Assembly: GCF_016803135.1 (NCBI RefSeq)
Contig: NZ_JAEVFE010000001.1
Location: 124,001-188,000 of the forward strand
Direction: 5' to 3'
Source of the DNA: Altererythrobacter sp. C41
Lineage (GTDB): Bacteria > Pseudomonadota > Alphaproteobacteria > Sphingomonadales > Sphingomonadaceae
Length of the DNA: 64,000 nt
Part shown: piece by piece, positions 7,857 to 15,552 of the stretch
Position numbering within the stretch: position 1 is the first letter of the stretch
Layout: the number at the start of each line of letters is the position of its first letter
Position numbers and translations under genes: made by a program
The notes under the pieces: model-generated
What the model saw: only the letters and a program-made list of their open reading frames with translations
What the model was told of the DNA's origin: nothing
Database searches by the model: none

Positions 7857-8573
7857 TCAGGCGTCGATCATCGGGCGGAAGCCGCCCCAGATCATCCGCT
7901 TCCCATCGAACGGCATCTCGCCCTGGGGCTGCATGTCGGGATCGGACATCATGGCGTCCCAGGCCTTGTCGCGGGTCGGCTTGTCGGGCCATTCGACGTA
8001 GGAGAAGATCACACCTTCGCCGTCCTGCGCCTTCACCGCGCGGCGGTAGTCGGTGATCTTCCCGTCGGGCACGTCGTCGCCCCAGGCCTCGACCACGCGG
8101 ACGGCGCCCCGTTCGATGAACTTGCCGGCGACGTTCTGCGCCAGCTCGCGGTAGGCTTCCTTCTTGTCCGCGGGGACGGGAACGAGATAGCCGTCGGTAT
8201 AACCCGGCGTCCCTTGCCCGCGCTCGTCCACGATCGCGTCGAACCCGCCGAAGATCATGCGCTTGCCGTCGAAGGGCATGGTCTCGCCCATGGCCTCCAT
8301 CCGCTCGTCGCTCATCATCTTCTCGTTGGCGGCGTCGCGGGTCGCCTTGTCCGGGTATTCGAACCACGAGAACACGACCGTCTCGTCATCCTTCGCCTGG
8401 ACCGCGCCGTAGAAATCGGTCACTTCGCCCTTGGGCACGTCGTCGCCCCAGGTCTCGACCATGCGGGCCGCGCCGAACTCGCGGAACAGCGGCGCCGCAT
8501 CCTCGGCGTGCTTGCGATAGGCATCCTTGTTCGCGGTCGGAACCGCTGCGACAAATCCTTCCAGATAGGTCAT
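7857..8573 (-). CDS. Tandem DUF1428 (dimeric alpha-beta barrel) protein
   Basis: A 238-residue protein made of two copies of DUF1428, a ferredoxin-like dimeric alpha-beta barrel domain that normally stands alone at about 115 residues. Copy one runs from about residue 2 and closes with PFDGKRMIFGGF; copy two starts near residue 125 (TDGYLVPVPADKKEAYREL) and closes with PFDGKRMIWGGF. Both also carry VE(T/A)WGDDVP. The fused pair would mimic the usual homodimer in one chain. The family's function is unknown; its position in the detoxification block suggests small-molecule binding or degradation. Confidence 0.88.
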   Translation of the reverse strand: MTYLEGFVAAVPTANKDAYRKHAEDAAPLFREFGAARMVETWGDDVPKGEVTDFYGAVQAKDDETVVFSWFEYPDKATRDAANEKMMSDERMEAMGETMPFDGKRMIFGGFDAIVDERGQGTPGYTDGYLVPVPADKKEAYRELAQNVAGKFIERGAVRVVEAWGDDVPDGKITDYRRAVKAQDGEGVIFSYVEWPDKPTRDKAWDAMMSDPDMQPQGEMPFDGKRMIWGGFRPMIDA

Positions 8574-8587
8574 CGTCTCTCTCCTTG

Positions 8588-9004
8588 TCAGCTTTGCTTC
8601 ACCGGCGCGCCGATGGACCAGCGATGTCCGAATGGATCGGTCACCTGTCCGTACCGGTCGCCCCAGAACTGGTCGGCGAGCGGCATCGTTTCGGTTGCTC
8701 CGGCCTTCAACGCGCGCGAGAACCATGCGTCCGCATCGTCGACGTGAAGATGGAGCGTTACCGCGGCCGGCTTGCCCGCGGCCTCGCCATATTCGGGGAA
8801 GTCGTCGTTCAGCATCACGGAACCGCCGTTGATGTGGAGGTGGGCGTGCGTGATCCGCTCGCCATCCTCCGCCATATGCGGTTCCATGACCTGCTCGGCG
8901 CCGAAGGCCGCCTTGTAGAAATCGATGGCTTCCTTGGCCCGCTTTTCGCCGATCGTCAGATGCGGGGTGACGCCTGCGAGCGTTTGGTGCTGGCCATTAC
9001 TCAT
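8588..9004 (-). CDS. VOC/PhnB-like glyoxalase-fold protein
   Basis: A 138-residue single-domain VOC protein: VTPHLTIGEKRAKEAIDFYKAAFGAE at the start, ITHAHLHINGGSVMLNDDFPE in the middle and QVTDPFGHRWSIGAPVK at the end. The spaced His and Glu residues fit the PhnB/YjdN type. It follows the GST at 9021 by 16 bp and precedes the DUF1428 gene by 14 bp, so all are in one transcription unit. The substrate is not known. Confidence 0.9.
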   Translation of the reverse strand: MSNGQHQTLAGVTPHLTIGEKRAKEAIDFYKAAFGAEQVMEPHMAEDGERITHAHLHINGGSVMLNDDFPEYGEAAGKPAAVTLHLHVDDADAWFSRALKAGATETMPLADQFWGDRYGQVTDPFGHRWSIGAPVKQS

Positions 9005-9020
9005 GGTTCGTCTCCTTGGG

Positions 9021-9710
9021 CTATTGGTCGCCCCATCCGGCGGGCGGCTTGCCGGTAAATCCCTGAAGCTGCGCCTCCAGCGCGCGCTGAAAGGCCGGGC
9101 GGGCCTCGCCGCGCTCGCGGTAGGCGGCGAGATTGGGATAGCGATCGAACATGTCGGCGAGTTCGCCGCCGACCATCTGCAGCACGGCGATCATCATCAG
9201 GTCGCCTGCACTGAACGTGCCTTCGAGCCATTCCGCGTCGCCCAGCCGATCCGACAGTTCGCCGAGGCGTTCGTCGATTCGTTTCCGGATCGCCGGCTTG
9301 CGCGGTTCGGACCACGGCTGATCCGCTTCGAAGATCGTTGCAATGGCCCAATCGCTAAGGTGTGGCTCGATCGTGTTGAGCGCGGCGAAGACCCACTCCG
9401 CGGTGCGGGCCCGAGAATTCGGCCCCTCCGGCAGCAGTCCCGGCGCGCGGTCCGCGATGTGGAGCACGATTGCGCCCGACTCGAATAATGTCAGGTCCCC
9501 TTCCTCGAAGGTCGGCACCTGGCCGAACGGCTGGCGGGTACGGTGCCGAGACAGCTTTTGCGTGCCTTGCGGGAGGTAATCGACCCGGTAGTCGAGCCCG
9601 ACTTCCTCGAGCGCCCAGCGCACCCGCAGGTCGCGGACGAGGCCGCGTGCGAAGCCGGGCACCCAGTCGTAGGCCGTGATCGTGATCGGCGCGTGGGGAT
9701 CGATGGCCAT
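9021..9710 (-). CDS. Glutathione S-transferase family protein
   Basis: A 229-residue GST with RDLRVRWALEEVGLDY, QPFGQVPTFEEG (cis-Pro), LFESGAIVLHIAD and FSAGDLMMIAVLQ. It is the closer relative of the GST at 5873-6520. The start at 9710 is only 2 bp from the stop of the DoxX-like gene, so the two are probably co-translated. Cytosolic, glutathione-dependent, substrate unknown. Confidence 0.9.
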   Translation of the reverse strand: MAIDPHAPITITAYDWVPGFARGLVRDLRVRWALEEVGLDYRVDYLPQGTQKLSRHRTRQPFGQVPTFEEGDLTLFESGAIVLHIADRAPGLLPEGPNSRARTAEWVFAALNTIEPHLSDWAIATIFEADQPWSEPRKPAIRKRIDERLGELSDRLGDAEWLEGTFSAGDLMMIAVLQMVGGELADMFDRYPNLAAYRERGEARPAFQRALEAQLQGFTGKPPAGWGDQ

Positions 9711-9712
9711 GG

Positions 9713-10153
9713 TCAGTCCTTCCGGCTGTCGAATGGGAAGACGGAGCGGAGCGCCGGATTCCTCAACCACAATCCGCCCCAGACCATCAGGCCCAGATAG
9801 ACCCCGAACAGCGTGTGGGTCGGCAGGGGGCTGTCGATCCGCAGGTGCGTGGCGATCGCGCCGCCGAGATAGCCGGTGATCAGCACCGCGCCGAGCACCG
9901 CCGTGCGGGGCCAGATGTACAGCAGCGTCGGGATCAGCAGGAGGATCGCGAGCGTGTACATCATGCCCACTTCGAGCGGCCAACCCAGATCGGGCGGGCT
10001 GTACTTGATCGCGAGCTCGGGGGCGGCCAGCTTGAATCCCGCGTCGAACAGCAGGAAGGCGATCACGAGTCCGCTGAGAACCCGCCCGATCCAGACCCCG
10101 GCCGGGGTCGAGGAACGGGTGGCGGGAAGCGCGGTATCGGCAACAGTAGCCAT
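9713..10153 (-). CDS. DoxX-like integral membrane protein
   Basis: A 146-residue protein with four predicted membrane segments: about residues 22-45 (IGRVLSGLVIAFLLFDAGFK), 60-80, 85-103 (AVLGAVLITGYLGGAIATHL) and 112-130. The GYLGGAIATHLR segment is typical of DoxX-like small membrane proteins that often sit beside HxlR regulators and SRPBCC or glyoxalase genes. Some DoxX-family members take part in thiol-oxidant defence, but no activity can be assigned here. It is second in the operon, 32 bp after the first VOC gene. Confidence 0.85.
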   Translation of the reverse strand: MATVADTALPATRSSTPAGVWIGRVLSGLVIAFLLFDAGFKLAAPELAIKYSPPDLGWPLEVGMMYTLAILLLIPTLLYIWPRTAVLGAVLITGYLGGAIATHLRIDSPLPTHTLFGVYLGLMVWGGLWLRNPALRSVFPFDSRKD

Positions 10154-10185
10154 CGGTTTGCTCCTCTTTCAAGAAGGCGCGCGGA

Positions 10186-10623
10186 TCAGCCTGCGGGCTG
10201 TTCGGACGGGTGTTCGCCTTCGGGCATGGCGCTCATGTCCATGAACGCGTTCTCCCAGATATGCCCGTCGGGATCCTCGAAGCTGCGGCCGTACATGAAG
10301 CCGAGGTCCTGCTTGGGCGTCGGGTCCGCCTTGCCGCCGGCGGCGACGGCCTTGCGGACGATGTCCTCGACCGCGTCCTGGCTGTCCTGGCTCAGCGCGA
10401 GCATGACCTGAGCGCTCTCGTGCGCATTCGGAATCGTCTTGCTGGTGAAGGTCTTCCAGAAGTCGTGCTTCAGCAGCATGACATAGATCGCATCCGACCA
10501 GACCATGCTCACGGCATTGTCGTCGCTGAACTGCGGATTGTTGGTGAAGCCGACGGCTTCGTAGAACGCCTGCGACCGGGCGAGGTCGGTGACGGGCAGG
10601 TTCACAAAGAGCATCTTGGTCAT
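10186..10623 (-). CDS. VOC family protein, first gene of the detoxification operon
   Basis: A 145-residue glyoxalase/extradiol-dioxygenase-fold protein: MLFVNLPVTDLARSQAFYEAVGF at the start and FEDPDGHIWENAFMD at the end, which supplies the conserved C-terminal Glu. It is the promoter-proximal gene of the minus-strand block and lies about 90 bp from the divergent HxlR-type regulator gene, so it is the likeliest primary target of that regulator. The substrate is unknown. Confidence 0.9.
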   Translation of the reverse strand: MTKMLFVNLPVTDLARSQAFYEAVGFTNNPQFSDDNAVSMVWSDAIYVMLLKHDFWKTFTSKTIPNAHESAQVMLALSQDSQDAVEDIVRKAVAAGGKADPTPKQDLGFMYGRSFEDPDGHIWENAFMDMSAMPEGEHPSEQPAG

Positions 10624-10696
10624 GGCGGTTTCCTCTCGGTTTTCGCGTCGCCTTTTCGCTCGGGGCGAATCGGAACTTGCATTTTCTGAACGACTC

Positions 10697-10734
10697 AGTT
10701 ACAAAAAGCAACCATGAAGTTACAAAATGAAACC
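10697..10734. promoter_or_regulatory. Tandem 17-bp repeat overlapping the HxlR gene start, likely operator
   Basis: Two near-identical 17-mers, AGTTACAAAAAGCAACC at 10697-10713 and AGTTACAAAATGAAACC at 10718-10734, match at 15 of 17 positions and repeat every 21 bp, two helical turns. Each is itself an imperfect inverted repeat of the form GTTAC-N5-G(C/A)AAC. The second copy lies inside codons 2-7 of the regulator gene. This is a plausible site for autoregulation and control of the divergent operon; the binding protein is inferred. Confidence 0.6.
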
Positions 10735-11397
10735 AAGGTGCACGGAAAGTGGTATGGCGACGCCTGCGGCACCGCATTCGCCATGGAGCTGGTGGGGGAG
10801 CGGTGGTCGCTGTTGATCGTCAGGGAACTGATGCTCGGCGCGCGGCGCTTCTCCGACATCCGCGCGAGTCTGCCTGGGATCAGCGCCAAGGTCTTGACCG
10901 AGCGGTTGGGCTCCCTGGAGGAGGCGGGCGTTCTCGTCCGCCGCCAGTTGCCGCCGCCGGTGAAGGCGCAGGTCTACGAGCTCACCGAGTGGGGCTATGC
11001 CGCCGAGCCCCTGATCCAGGAAGCCGGGCGGTGGGCCGCACAATCGAGCGCACACGACCCGACGCTACCGCTCTCCAACGTCTCGCTGATGCTGTCGATG
11101 CGCACGATGGTCGACAAGGCGCGGATTGGCGAGATCGAGGGCACGATCGGCTTTGCCATCGGCGACGATGGCTTCATCGCCGAACCGGGGCAGGGTACGT
11201 TGCCGATCCGGCGCGGCGATCCCGACCAAGCCGATGCGATCTTCCGCGCGCCGATTGCGGCGGTGATCGCTGGCGGGCTCTATGCGGGAGTAGCGTGGGA
11301 GGAACTGGAGCGCGGAGTAGGGCTCTCGATCGAGGGCGACCGCGATCTGGCCCTGCGCTACGCGAGCATGTTCGGCCTGCCGCCCAAGCTCGCCTAG
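10714..11397 (+). CDS. HxlR-family winged-helix transcriptional regulator
   Basis: A 227-residue regulator. Residues about 10-105 form the HxlR winged helix: CGTAFAMELVGERWSLLIVREL, FSDIRASLPGISAKVLTERL and the wing VYELTEWG. The remaining 120 residues look like an SCP2-type sterol/lipid-binding domain, a combination known in some HxlR proteins that would let the regulator sense a hydrophobic ligand. It diverges from the 13-gene detoxification block and is therefore its likely local regulator. Its stop codon overlaps that of the convergent MpaB-like gene within the tetranucleotide CTAG. Confidence 0.88.
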   Translation: MKLQNETKVHGKWYGDACGTAFAMELVGERWSLLIVRELMLGARRFSDIRASLPGISAKVLTERLGSLEEAGVLVRRQLPPPVKAQVYELTEWGYAAEPLIQEAGRWAAQSSAHDPTLPLSNVSLMLSMRTMVDKARIGEIEGTIGFAIGDDGFIAEPGQGTLPIRRGDPDQADAIFRAPIAAVIAGGLYAGVAWEELERGVGLSIEGDRDLALRYASMFGLPPKLA

Positions 11398-12233
11398 TTC
11401 TGCCGGAACGCCCAGCGCAGGGTCTTGCCAATGGCCCAGGTCGCCGCGCGCGCCGGGATCGCTTCGAGGCCCGGCCGGTCCAGCCCCAGCATCGAGCGCG
11501 CGAATGGCGGCAGCAGCGCGATCGCCTCGGTCCGGAGCATGGATTGCAAGCCTGCCGGCGCGCCTTCCGGCCGCTGCGTCAGGACCAGTCGCGCAACCTC
11601 GCGCGCTTCCGGCGATCCGCGCAGGTCGCCGCGCAGCTCCCGGAAGATCGTCTCGGCTTCGTGCTGGTTTTCGGGCACGGGGTCCGCACCGAGCGCCCGC
11701 GCGATGGCCGCGAATTGGCGGTAGTACTCGTCGCGCGCGCTATTGGGCATGTCGGGCCGGACGAGCCGCAGATAGGCGGCGAGGAAGCTCGTCGCTTCGG
11801 CCACATGCACCCAGGCGAGGGTGCGCGGATCGCGCGCGGAGTAGGGGGTGCCGTCGGGCAGGGTGCCGCTCACCTGTTCATGGATCCGATTGACCCGCTG
11901 GATTGCCGCTCGCGCATCGTCGCGGTGGCCGAAGGTGGTCACTGCGATGAACCGCGCGGTGCGCCGCAGCCTGCCGTGCATGTCGGCGCGAAAGTCCGAA
12001 TGATCGAGCACGCCCTGCAGCGCGTGCGGATGGAGCATCTGCAATAGCAGACTGCGCATGCCGCCGACCATCATCGCCACGACATCGGCATGGACCAGGC
12101 GAATCGGCGTGTCCTTCGCGAACAGCGCCTCGTCCGACGGCGGAACGGGCCGCTGGCCTTCCTCGTTGAACGTCGCGCGCACCCGGCGGACCAGTTCCTG
12201 GCGAATATGGTCGGTCGGGCGGGGCGGCGGCAT
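11394..12233 (-). CDS. MpaB/DUF2236 family oxygenase-like protein
   Basis: A 279-residue (or longer) member of the DUF2236/MpaB family, related to latex-clearing and mycophenolate-pathway heme oxygenases. The conserved core is visible: [37 protein letters not shown] and [15 protein letters not shown], then [16 protein letters not shown]. The start is uncertain: ATG at 12233 is used, but a GTG at 12314 would add an N-terminal basic helix ([18 protein letters not shown]) and would reach almost to the divergent cobS start. The substrate is unknown. Confidence 0.8.
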   Translation of the reverse strand: MPPPRPTDHIRQELVRRVRATFNEEGQRPVPPSDEALFAKDTPIRLVHADVVAMMVGGMRSLLLQMLHPHALQGVLDHSDFRADMHGRLRRTARFIAVTTFGHRDDARAAIQRVNRIHEQVSGTLPDGTPYSARDPRTLAWVHVAEATSFLAAYLRLVRPDMPNSARDEYYRQFAAIARALGADPVPENQHEAETIFRELRGDLRGSPEAREVARLVLTQRPEGAPAGLQSMLRTEAIALLPPFARSMLGLDRPGLEAIPARAATWAIGKTLRWAFRQN

Positions 12234-12324
12234 GAGTTCAATATACCGTTGCCCCGCCGGAATGAAATCTCGCCGCAAGCGTGCTTGCAGCCGCTCCCCC
12301 GCGCGTATAGGCACCGCGCCCGAG

Positions 12325-13317
12325 ATGAACGACATGACCGACAAGAGCTTCGAAGCCTCGAACAAGACCGTGATGGCCGCGCCGGACACCGAGGTGGATG
12401 TGCGCGAGACCTTCGGCATCGACATCGACTGGAAGGTGCCCGCCTTCTCCAGGGCGGACGAGCGCGTGCCAGACATCGACACCGCCTACGTGTTCGATCC
12501 CGACACGACGATGGCGATCCTCGCCGGCTTCGCGCACAACCGCCGCGTGATGGTGCAGGGCTACCACGGCACCGGCAAGTCGACTCACATCGAGCAGGTC
12601 GCCGCGCGCCTCAACTGGCCGTGCATCCGCATCAACCTCGACGCGCATATCAGCCGCATCGATCTCGTCGGCCGTGACGCGATCGTGCTGCGTGACGGGC
12701 TGCAGGTGACGGAGTTCCGCGAAGGCCTGCTGCCCTGGGCGTTGCAGCACCCGGTCGCGCTGGTGTTCGACGAATACGACGCCGGCCGGCCCGACGTGAT
12801 GTTCGTGATCCAGCGCGTGCTGGAACAGGCGGGCAAGCTCACCCTGCTCGACCAGAACCGCGTCATCCGCCCCGATCCGCATTTCCGCCTGTTCGCGACC
12901 GCCAACACCGTGGGCCTCGGCGACACCAGCGGGCTCTACCACGGCACGCAGGCGATCAACCAGGGGCAGATGGACCGCTGGAACATCGTCGTCGCGCTCA
13001 ACTACCTGCCGGCGGAGACCGAGCAGGAGATCGTGGCCGCGAAGAATCCCGATACCGATGCCAAGACCATCGCCGACATGATCAAGGTGGCCGACCTGAC
13101 CCGGCAAGGCTTCATTAATGGCGACATCTCCACGGTGATGAGCCCGCGCACGGTCATCACCTGGGCGGAGAACGCGGCCATCTTCAAGGACGTCGGCTTT
13201 GCCTTCCGCCTCAGCTTCCTCAACAAGTGCGACGAGGCCGAACGGATGTTGGTGGCAGAATACTACCAGCGCGTCTTCGGCGAGGATCTGCCGGAGAGCG
13301 TTGTCTCGGGCACCTGA
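12325..13317 (+). CDS. cobS: CobS-type AAA+ ATPase (cobaltochelatase subunit)
   Basis: A 330-residue MoxR/CobS-type AAA+ protein. Walker A is GYHGTGKST (about 79-87), Walker [12 protein letters not shown] (about 144-154) and the sensor region [11 protein letters not shown]. CobS with CobT powers cobalt insertion by CobN in aerobic B12 synthesis. The usual partner cobT does not follow; the next gene encodes a penicillin-binding protein. A second in-frame ATG lies at 12334. Without cobT and cobN in view, B12 synthesis cannot be assumed. Confidence 0.88.
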   Translation: MNDMTDKSFEASNKTVMAAPDTEVDVRETFGIDIDWKVPAFSRADERVPDIDTAYVFDPDTTMAILAGFAHNRRVMVQGYHGTGKSTHIEQVAARLNWPCIRINLDAHISRIDLVGRDAIVLRDGLQVTEFREGLLPWALQHPVALVFDEYDAGRPDVMFVIQRVLEQAGKLTLLDQNRVIRPDPHFRLFATANTVGLGDTSGLYHGTQAINQGQMDRWNIVVALNYLPAETEQEIVAAKNPDTDAKTIADMIKVADLTRQGFINGDISTVMSPRTVITWAENAAIFKDVGFAFRLSFLNKCDEAERMLVAEYYQRVFGEDLPESVVSGT

Positions 13318-13337
13318 CCGCTTGCGATGCGACGTCA

Positions 13338-13359
13338 CTGTGTTAAGTAATTAACACAG
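13338..13359. promoter_or_regulatory. 22-bp palindrome just upstream of the PBP gene
   Basis: A perfect 9-bp inverted repeat, CTGTGTTAA and TTAACACAG, separated by GTAA. It lies 6 bp before the ATG of the penicillin-binding protein gene and about 20 bp after the cobS stop. It is markedly AT-rich for this genome and lacks a GC stem or U-tract, so it looks more like a dimeric repressor site than a terminator. The binding protein is unknown. Confidence 0.55.
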
Positions 13360-13365
13360 CAGACG

Positions 13366-15489
13366 ATGGATCGTATTCTCCCCTGGACTTCGCGCGAGCG
13401 GCGCGGCGGCGGCGAACCGGCCGACCCCGGATACTATTCCCTGCAGGACGCGCCCGCCGACCCATGGGCGGAGCGGTTGGAAGAGCTCGACCGCTACATC
13501 GACGACGAGCCGAAGCGCGAAAAGAAGCGCCGCCGGTGGCGCTGGGCCGTGCGGATTTTCGCAGGTGCGCTGTTGGTCTTCATCCTGCTGGTCGGCTGGC
13601 TGGCCGTCACTGCGCCGCTTTCGCGCTCGCTCGAGCCGATCGCGCCGCCGCAACTCACCCTGCTGGCCGCCGACGGCACGCCGATCGCCCGGAACGGCGC
13701 TGTCGTGGACGAGCCGGTCGAAGTCGCGGAGCTGCCGGCCCATGTAATCGAGCCGTTCCTCGCGATCGAGGACCGCCGCTTCTACAGCCACTGGGGCATC
13801 GACCCACGCGGCATCGCGCGCGCCGCCTGGTCGAACGTGACCGGCGGCTCCACGCAGGGCGGCAGCACGATCACTCAGCAACTCGCCAAATTCACCTTCC
13901 TGACACCCGAACAGAGCCTGACCCGCAAGGCGCGCGAGGCGCTGATCGCCTTCTGGCTCGAGGCCTGGCTGAGCAAGGACGAGATTCTCGAACGCTATCT
14001 CTCCAACGCCTATTTCGGCGACAACACCTACGGTTTGCGCGCTGCCTCGCTCCATTATTTCTACCGTCAGCCGGAGAATCTCAAACCCGAGCAGGCGGCC
14101 ATGCTTGCCGGGCTCCTCAAGGCGCCCTCGCGCCTCGCGCCGACGCGCAATTTCGATCTCGCGGAGAAGCGCATGCGGCTCGTCCTCAGCGCGATGGTCG
14201 ACGCCGGTTACCTGACCGAAGCCGAGGCGCGACGCCTGCCGACCCCGCGGCTCGACGTACGCACGCGCAACGAGCTGCCGACCGGGACCTACTTTGCAGA
14301 CTGGGCGCTGCCCGCCGCGCGCAAGCTTACCGGCGGAGGCTACGCGGAGCAGACGATCACCACCACGCTCGATTCGCGCCTTCAGGGCATTGCCCGCGAC
14401 GTGGTCGCGCGTGCCCCGCTGGGACAGGCGCAAGTCGCGCTCGTCGCGATGCGGACCAATGGCGAGGTCGTGGCGATGATCGGCGGGCGTGACTACGAGA
14501 AGTCGCCGTTCAACCGCGCGACGCAGGCGCGGCGGCAGCCCGGCTCGACTTTCAAGTTGTTCGTCTATCTCGCCGCGCTCCGAGCCGGGATGACGCCGGA
14601 GGACCGGATCGACAACACCGCATTCGAAACCGGCAGCTACCGACCGCAGAACGCCGCAGGAAATTACTCCGATAGCCTGACGCTGGAGCAGGCCTTCGCC
14701 CGCTCCAGCAACGTCGCGGCAGTGCGGCTGTTCAACCTCGTGGGCGACGAGGCGGTGATCGACACTGCGCGCAGCCTTGGCGTCACTTCGCCGCTCGCAT
14801 CCGGAGATCCGAGCCTTGCGCTCGGCACGTCGACGATGACGCTGATGGAGTTGACGGCGGCTTATGCCGGCGTTGCGGGGAACGCCTTTCCCGTCCGTCC
14901 TCACGCCTTCGTCGAGGGGGAGCCAGGCTGGTTCGCGTGGTTGTGGGACGGGCCGGAAAGCCTTTCGCGCCGCAAGCATGAGGAGATGGAACAGCTCCTG
15001 CGCAGCGCGATCAACCGCGGCACGGGCCGCGTCGCCATGCTGCGCGCGCCAAACTACGGCAAGACGGGGACCACCCAGGACAACCGTGACGCGCTGTTCG
15101 TCGGCTATGCAGGCGATCTCGTGGTTGGCGTATGGATCGGCAACGACGATAATTCGCCGCTCGCAGGCATTCACGGCGGCGGGCTGCCGGCGCGCATCTG
15201 GCGTGATTTCATGCGCCAGGCGCTGGGCGAGGCCCGCGCACCTGTCCGCCCGAGGGCGACGCCGAGCCCGGACCCCAGCGGACCCGTGCAGCCGCAGGAC
15301 GTGCCGCAAATCGGCGACATACCGCTGGGCGAAGACGGCTCGCGCCTGCAGATCAGGGACAACGGAGTGGTCATCTCGACCGACGTGGGAGGCGTGCCGG
15401 TGGACGTGCGGCTCGACGAGGGCGGCGTGGCGCTCGAACCCGGCACCGGCCCGCGCGACCCGCCCCCTGAGGAATCCTCGCCGCGGTAA
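13366..15489 (+). CDS. Class A penicillin-binding protein (glycosyltransferase-transpeptidase)
   Basis: A 707-residue bifunctional peptidoglycan synthase. A basic cytoplasmic tail (REKKRRRWRW) leads to one membrane anchor at about 61-82. The GT51 domain has IEDRRFYSHWGIDPRG with the catalytic Glu near residue 135 and GGSTITQQLAK. The transpeptidase shows SxxK as STFK (Ser about 394), SxN as SSN (about 447) and KTG as KTGTTQDNRDA (about 566). The C-terminal 100 residues are Pro/Asp-rich. It polymerises and cross-links periplasmic glycan. Slightly shorter than many PBP1A proteins. Confidence 0.93.
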   Translation: MDRILPWTSRERRGGGEPADPGYYSLQDAPADPWAERLEELDRYIDDEPKREKKRRRWRWAVRIFAGALLVFILLVGWLAVTAPLSRSLEPIAPPQLTLLAADGTPIARNGAVVDEPVEVAELPAHVIEPFLAIEDRRFYSHWGIDPRGIARAAWSNVTGGSTQGGSTITQQLAKFTFLTPEQSLTRKAREALIAFWLEAWLSKDEILERYLSNAYFGDNTYGLRAASLHYFYRQPENLKPEQAAMLAGLLKAPSRLAPTRNFDLAEKRMRLVLSAMVDAGYLTEAEARRLPTPRLDVRTRNELPTGTYFADWALPAARKLTGGGYAEQTITTTLDSRLQGIARDVVARAPLGQAQVALVAMRTNGEVVAMIGGRDYEKSPFNRATQARRQPGSTFKLFVYLAALRAGMTPEDRIDNTAFETGSYRPQNAAGNYSDSLTLEQAFARSSNVAAVRLFNLVGDEAVIDTARSLGVTSPLASGDPSLALGTSTMTLMELTAAYAGVAGNAFPVRPHAFVEGEPGWFAWLWDGPESLSRRKHEEMEQLLRSAINRGTGRVAMLRAPNYGKTGTTQDNRDALFVGYAGDLVVGVWIGNDDNSPLAGIHGGGLPARIWRDFMRQALGEARAPVRPRATPSPDPSGPVQPQDVPQIGDIPLGEDGSRLQIRDNGVVISTDVGGVPVDVRLDEGGVALEPGTGPRDPPPEESSPR

Positions 15490-15514
15490 GATTGGTGAAC
15501 GCGCAAACAGGTCC

Positions 15515-15540
15515 GTAATCCCAGCGAAAGCTGGGATTAC
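15515..15540. terminator. Family A palindrome between convergent genes, likely bidirectional terminator
   Basis: A perfect 11-bp stem, GTAATCCCAGC with its complement, closed by a GAAA tetraloop. It lies between the convergent PBP and thioesterase genes and belongs to the dispersed CCCAGC...GCTGGG palindrome family. The stable stem suits transcription termination in both directions. Confidence 0.7.
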
Positions 15541-15552
15541 GAAGTGGTGATG

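Noticed and set aside
10673-10700. Possible EcfG (general stress) promoter GGAAC upstream of the HxlR gene
   Set aside because: The -35-like GGAAC is present but no CGTT follows at 16-17 bp.
12234-12324. Longer MpaB-like protein starting at GTG 12314
   Set aside because: No ribosome-binding site is visible and it would reach almost to the divergent cobS start; kept as an alternative only.
13351-15309. Long minus-strand open frame antisense to the PBP gene
   Set aside because: It mirrors the PBP gene in a GC-rich codon frame, has Arg/Ala/Gly-rich composition and no domain motif; the plus-strand gene is unambiguous.
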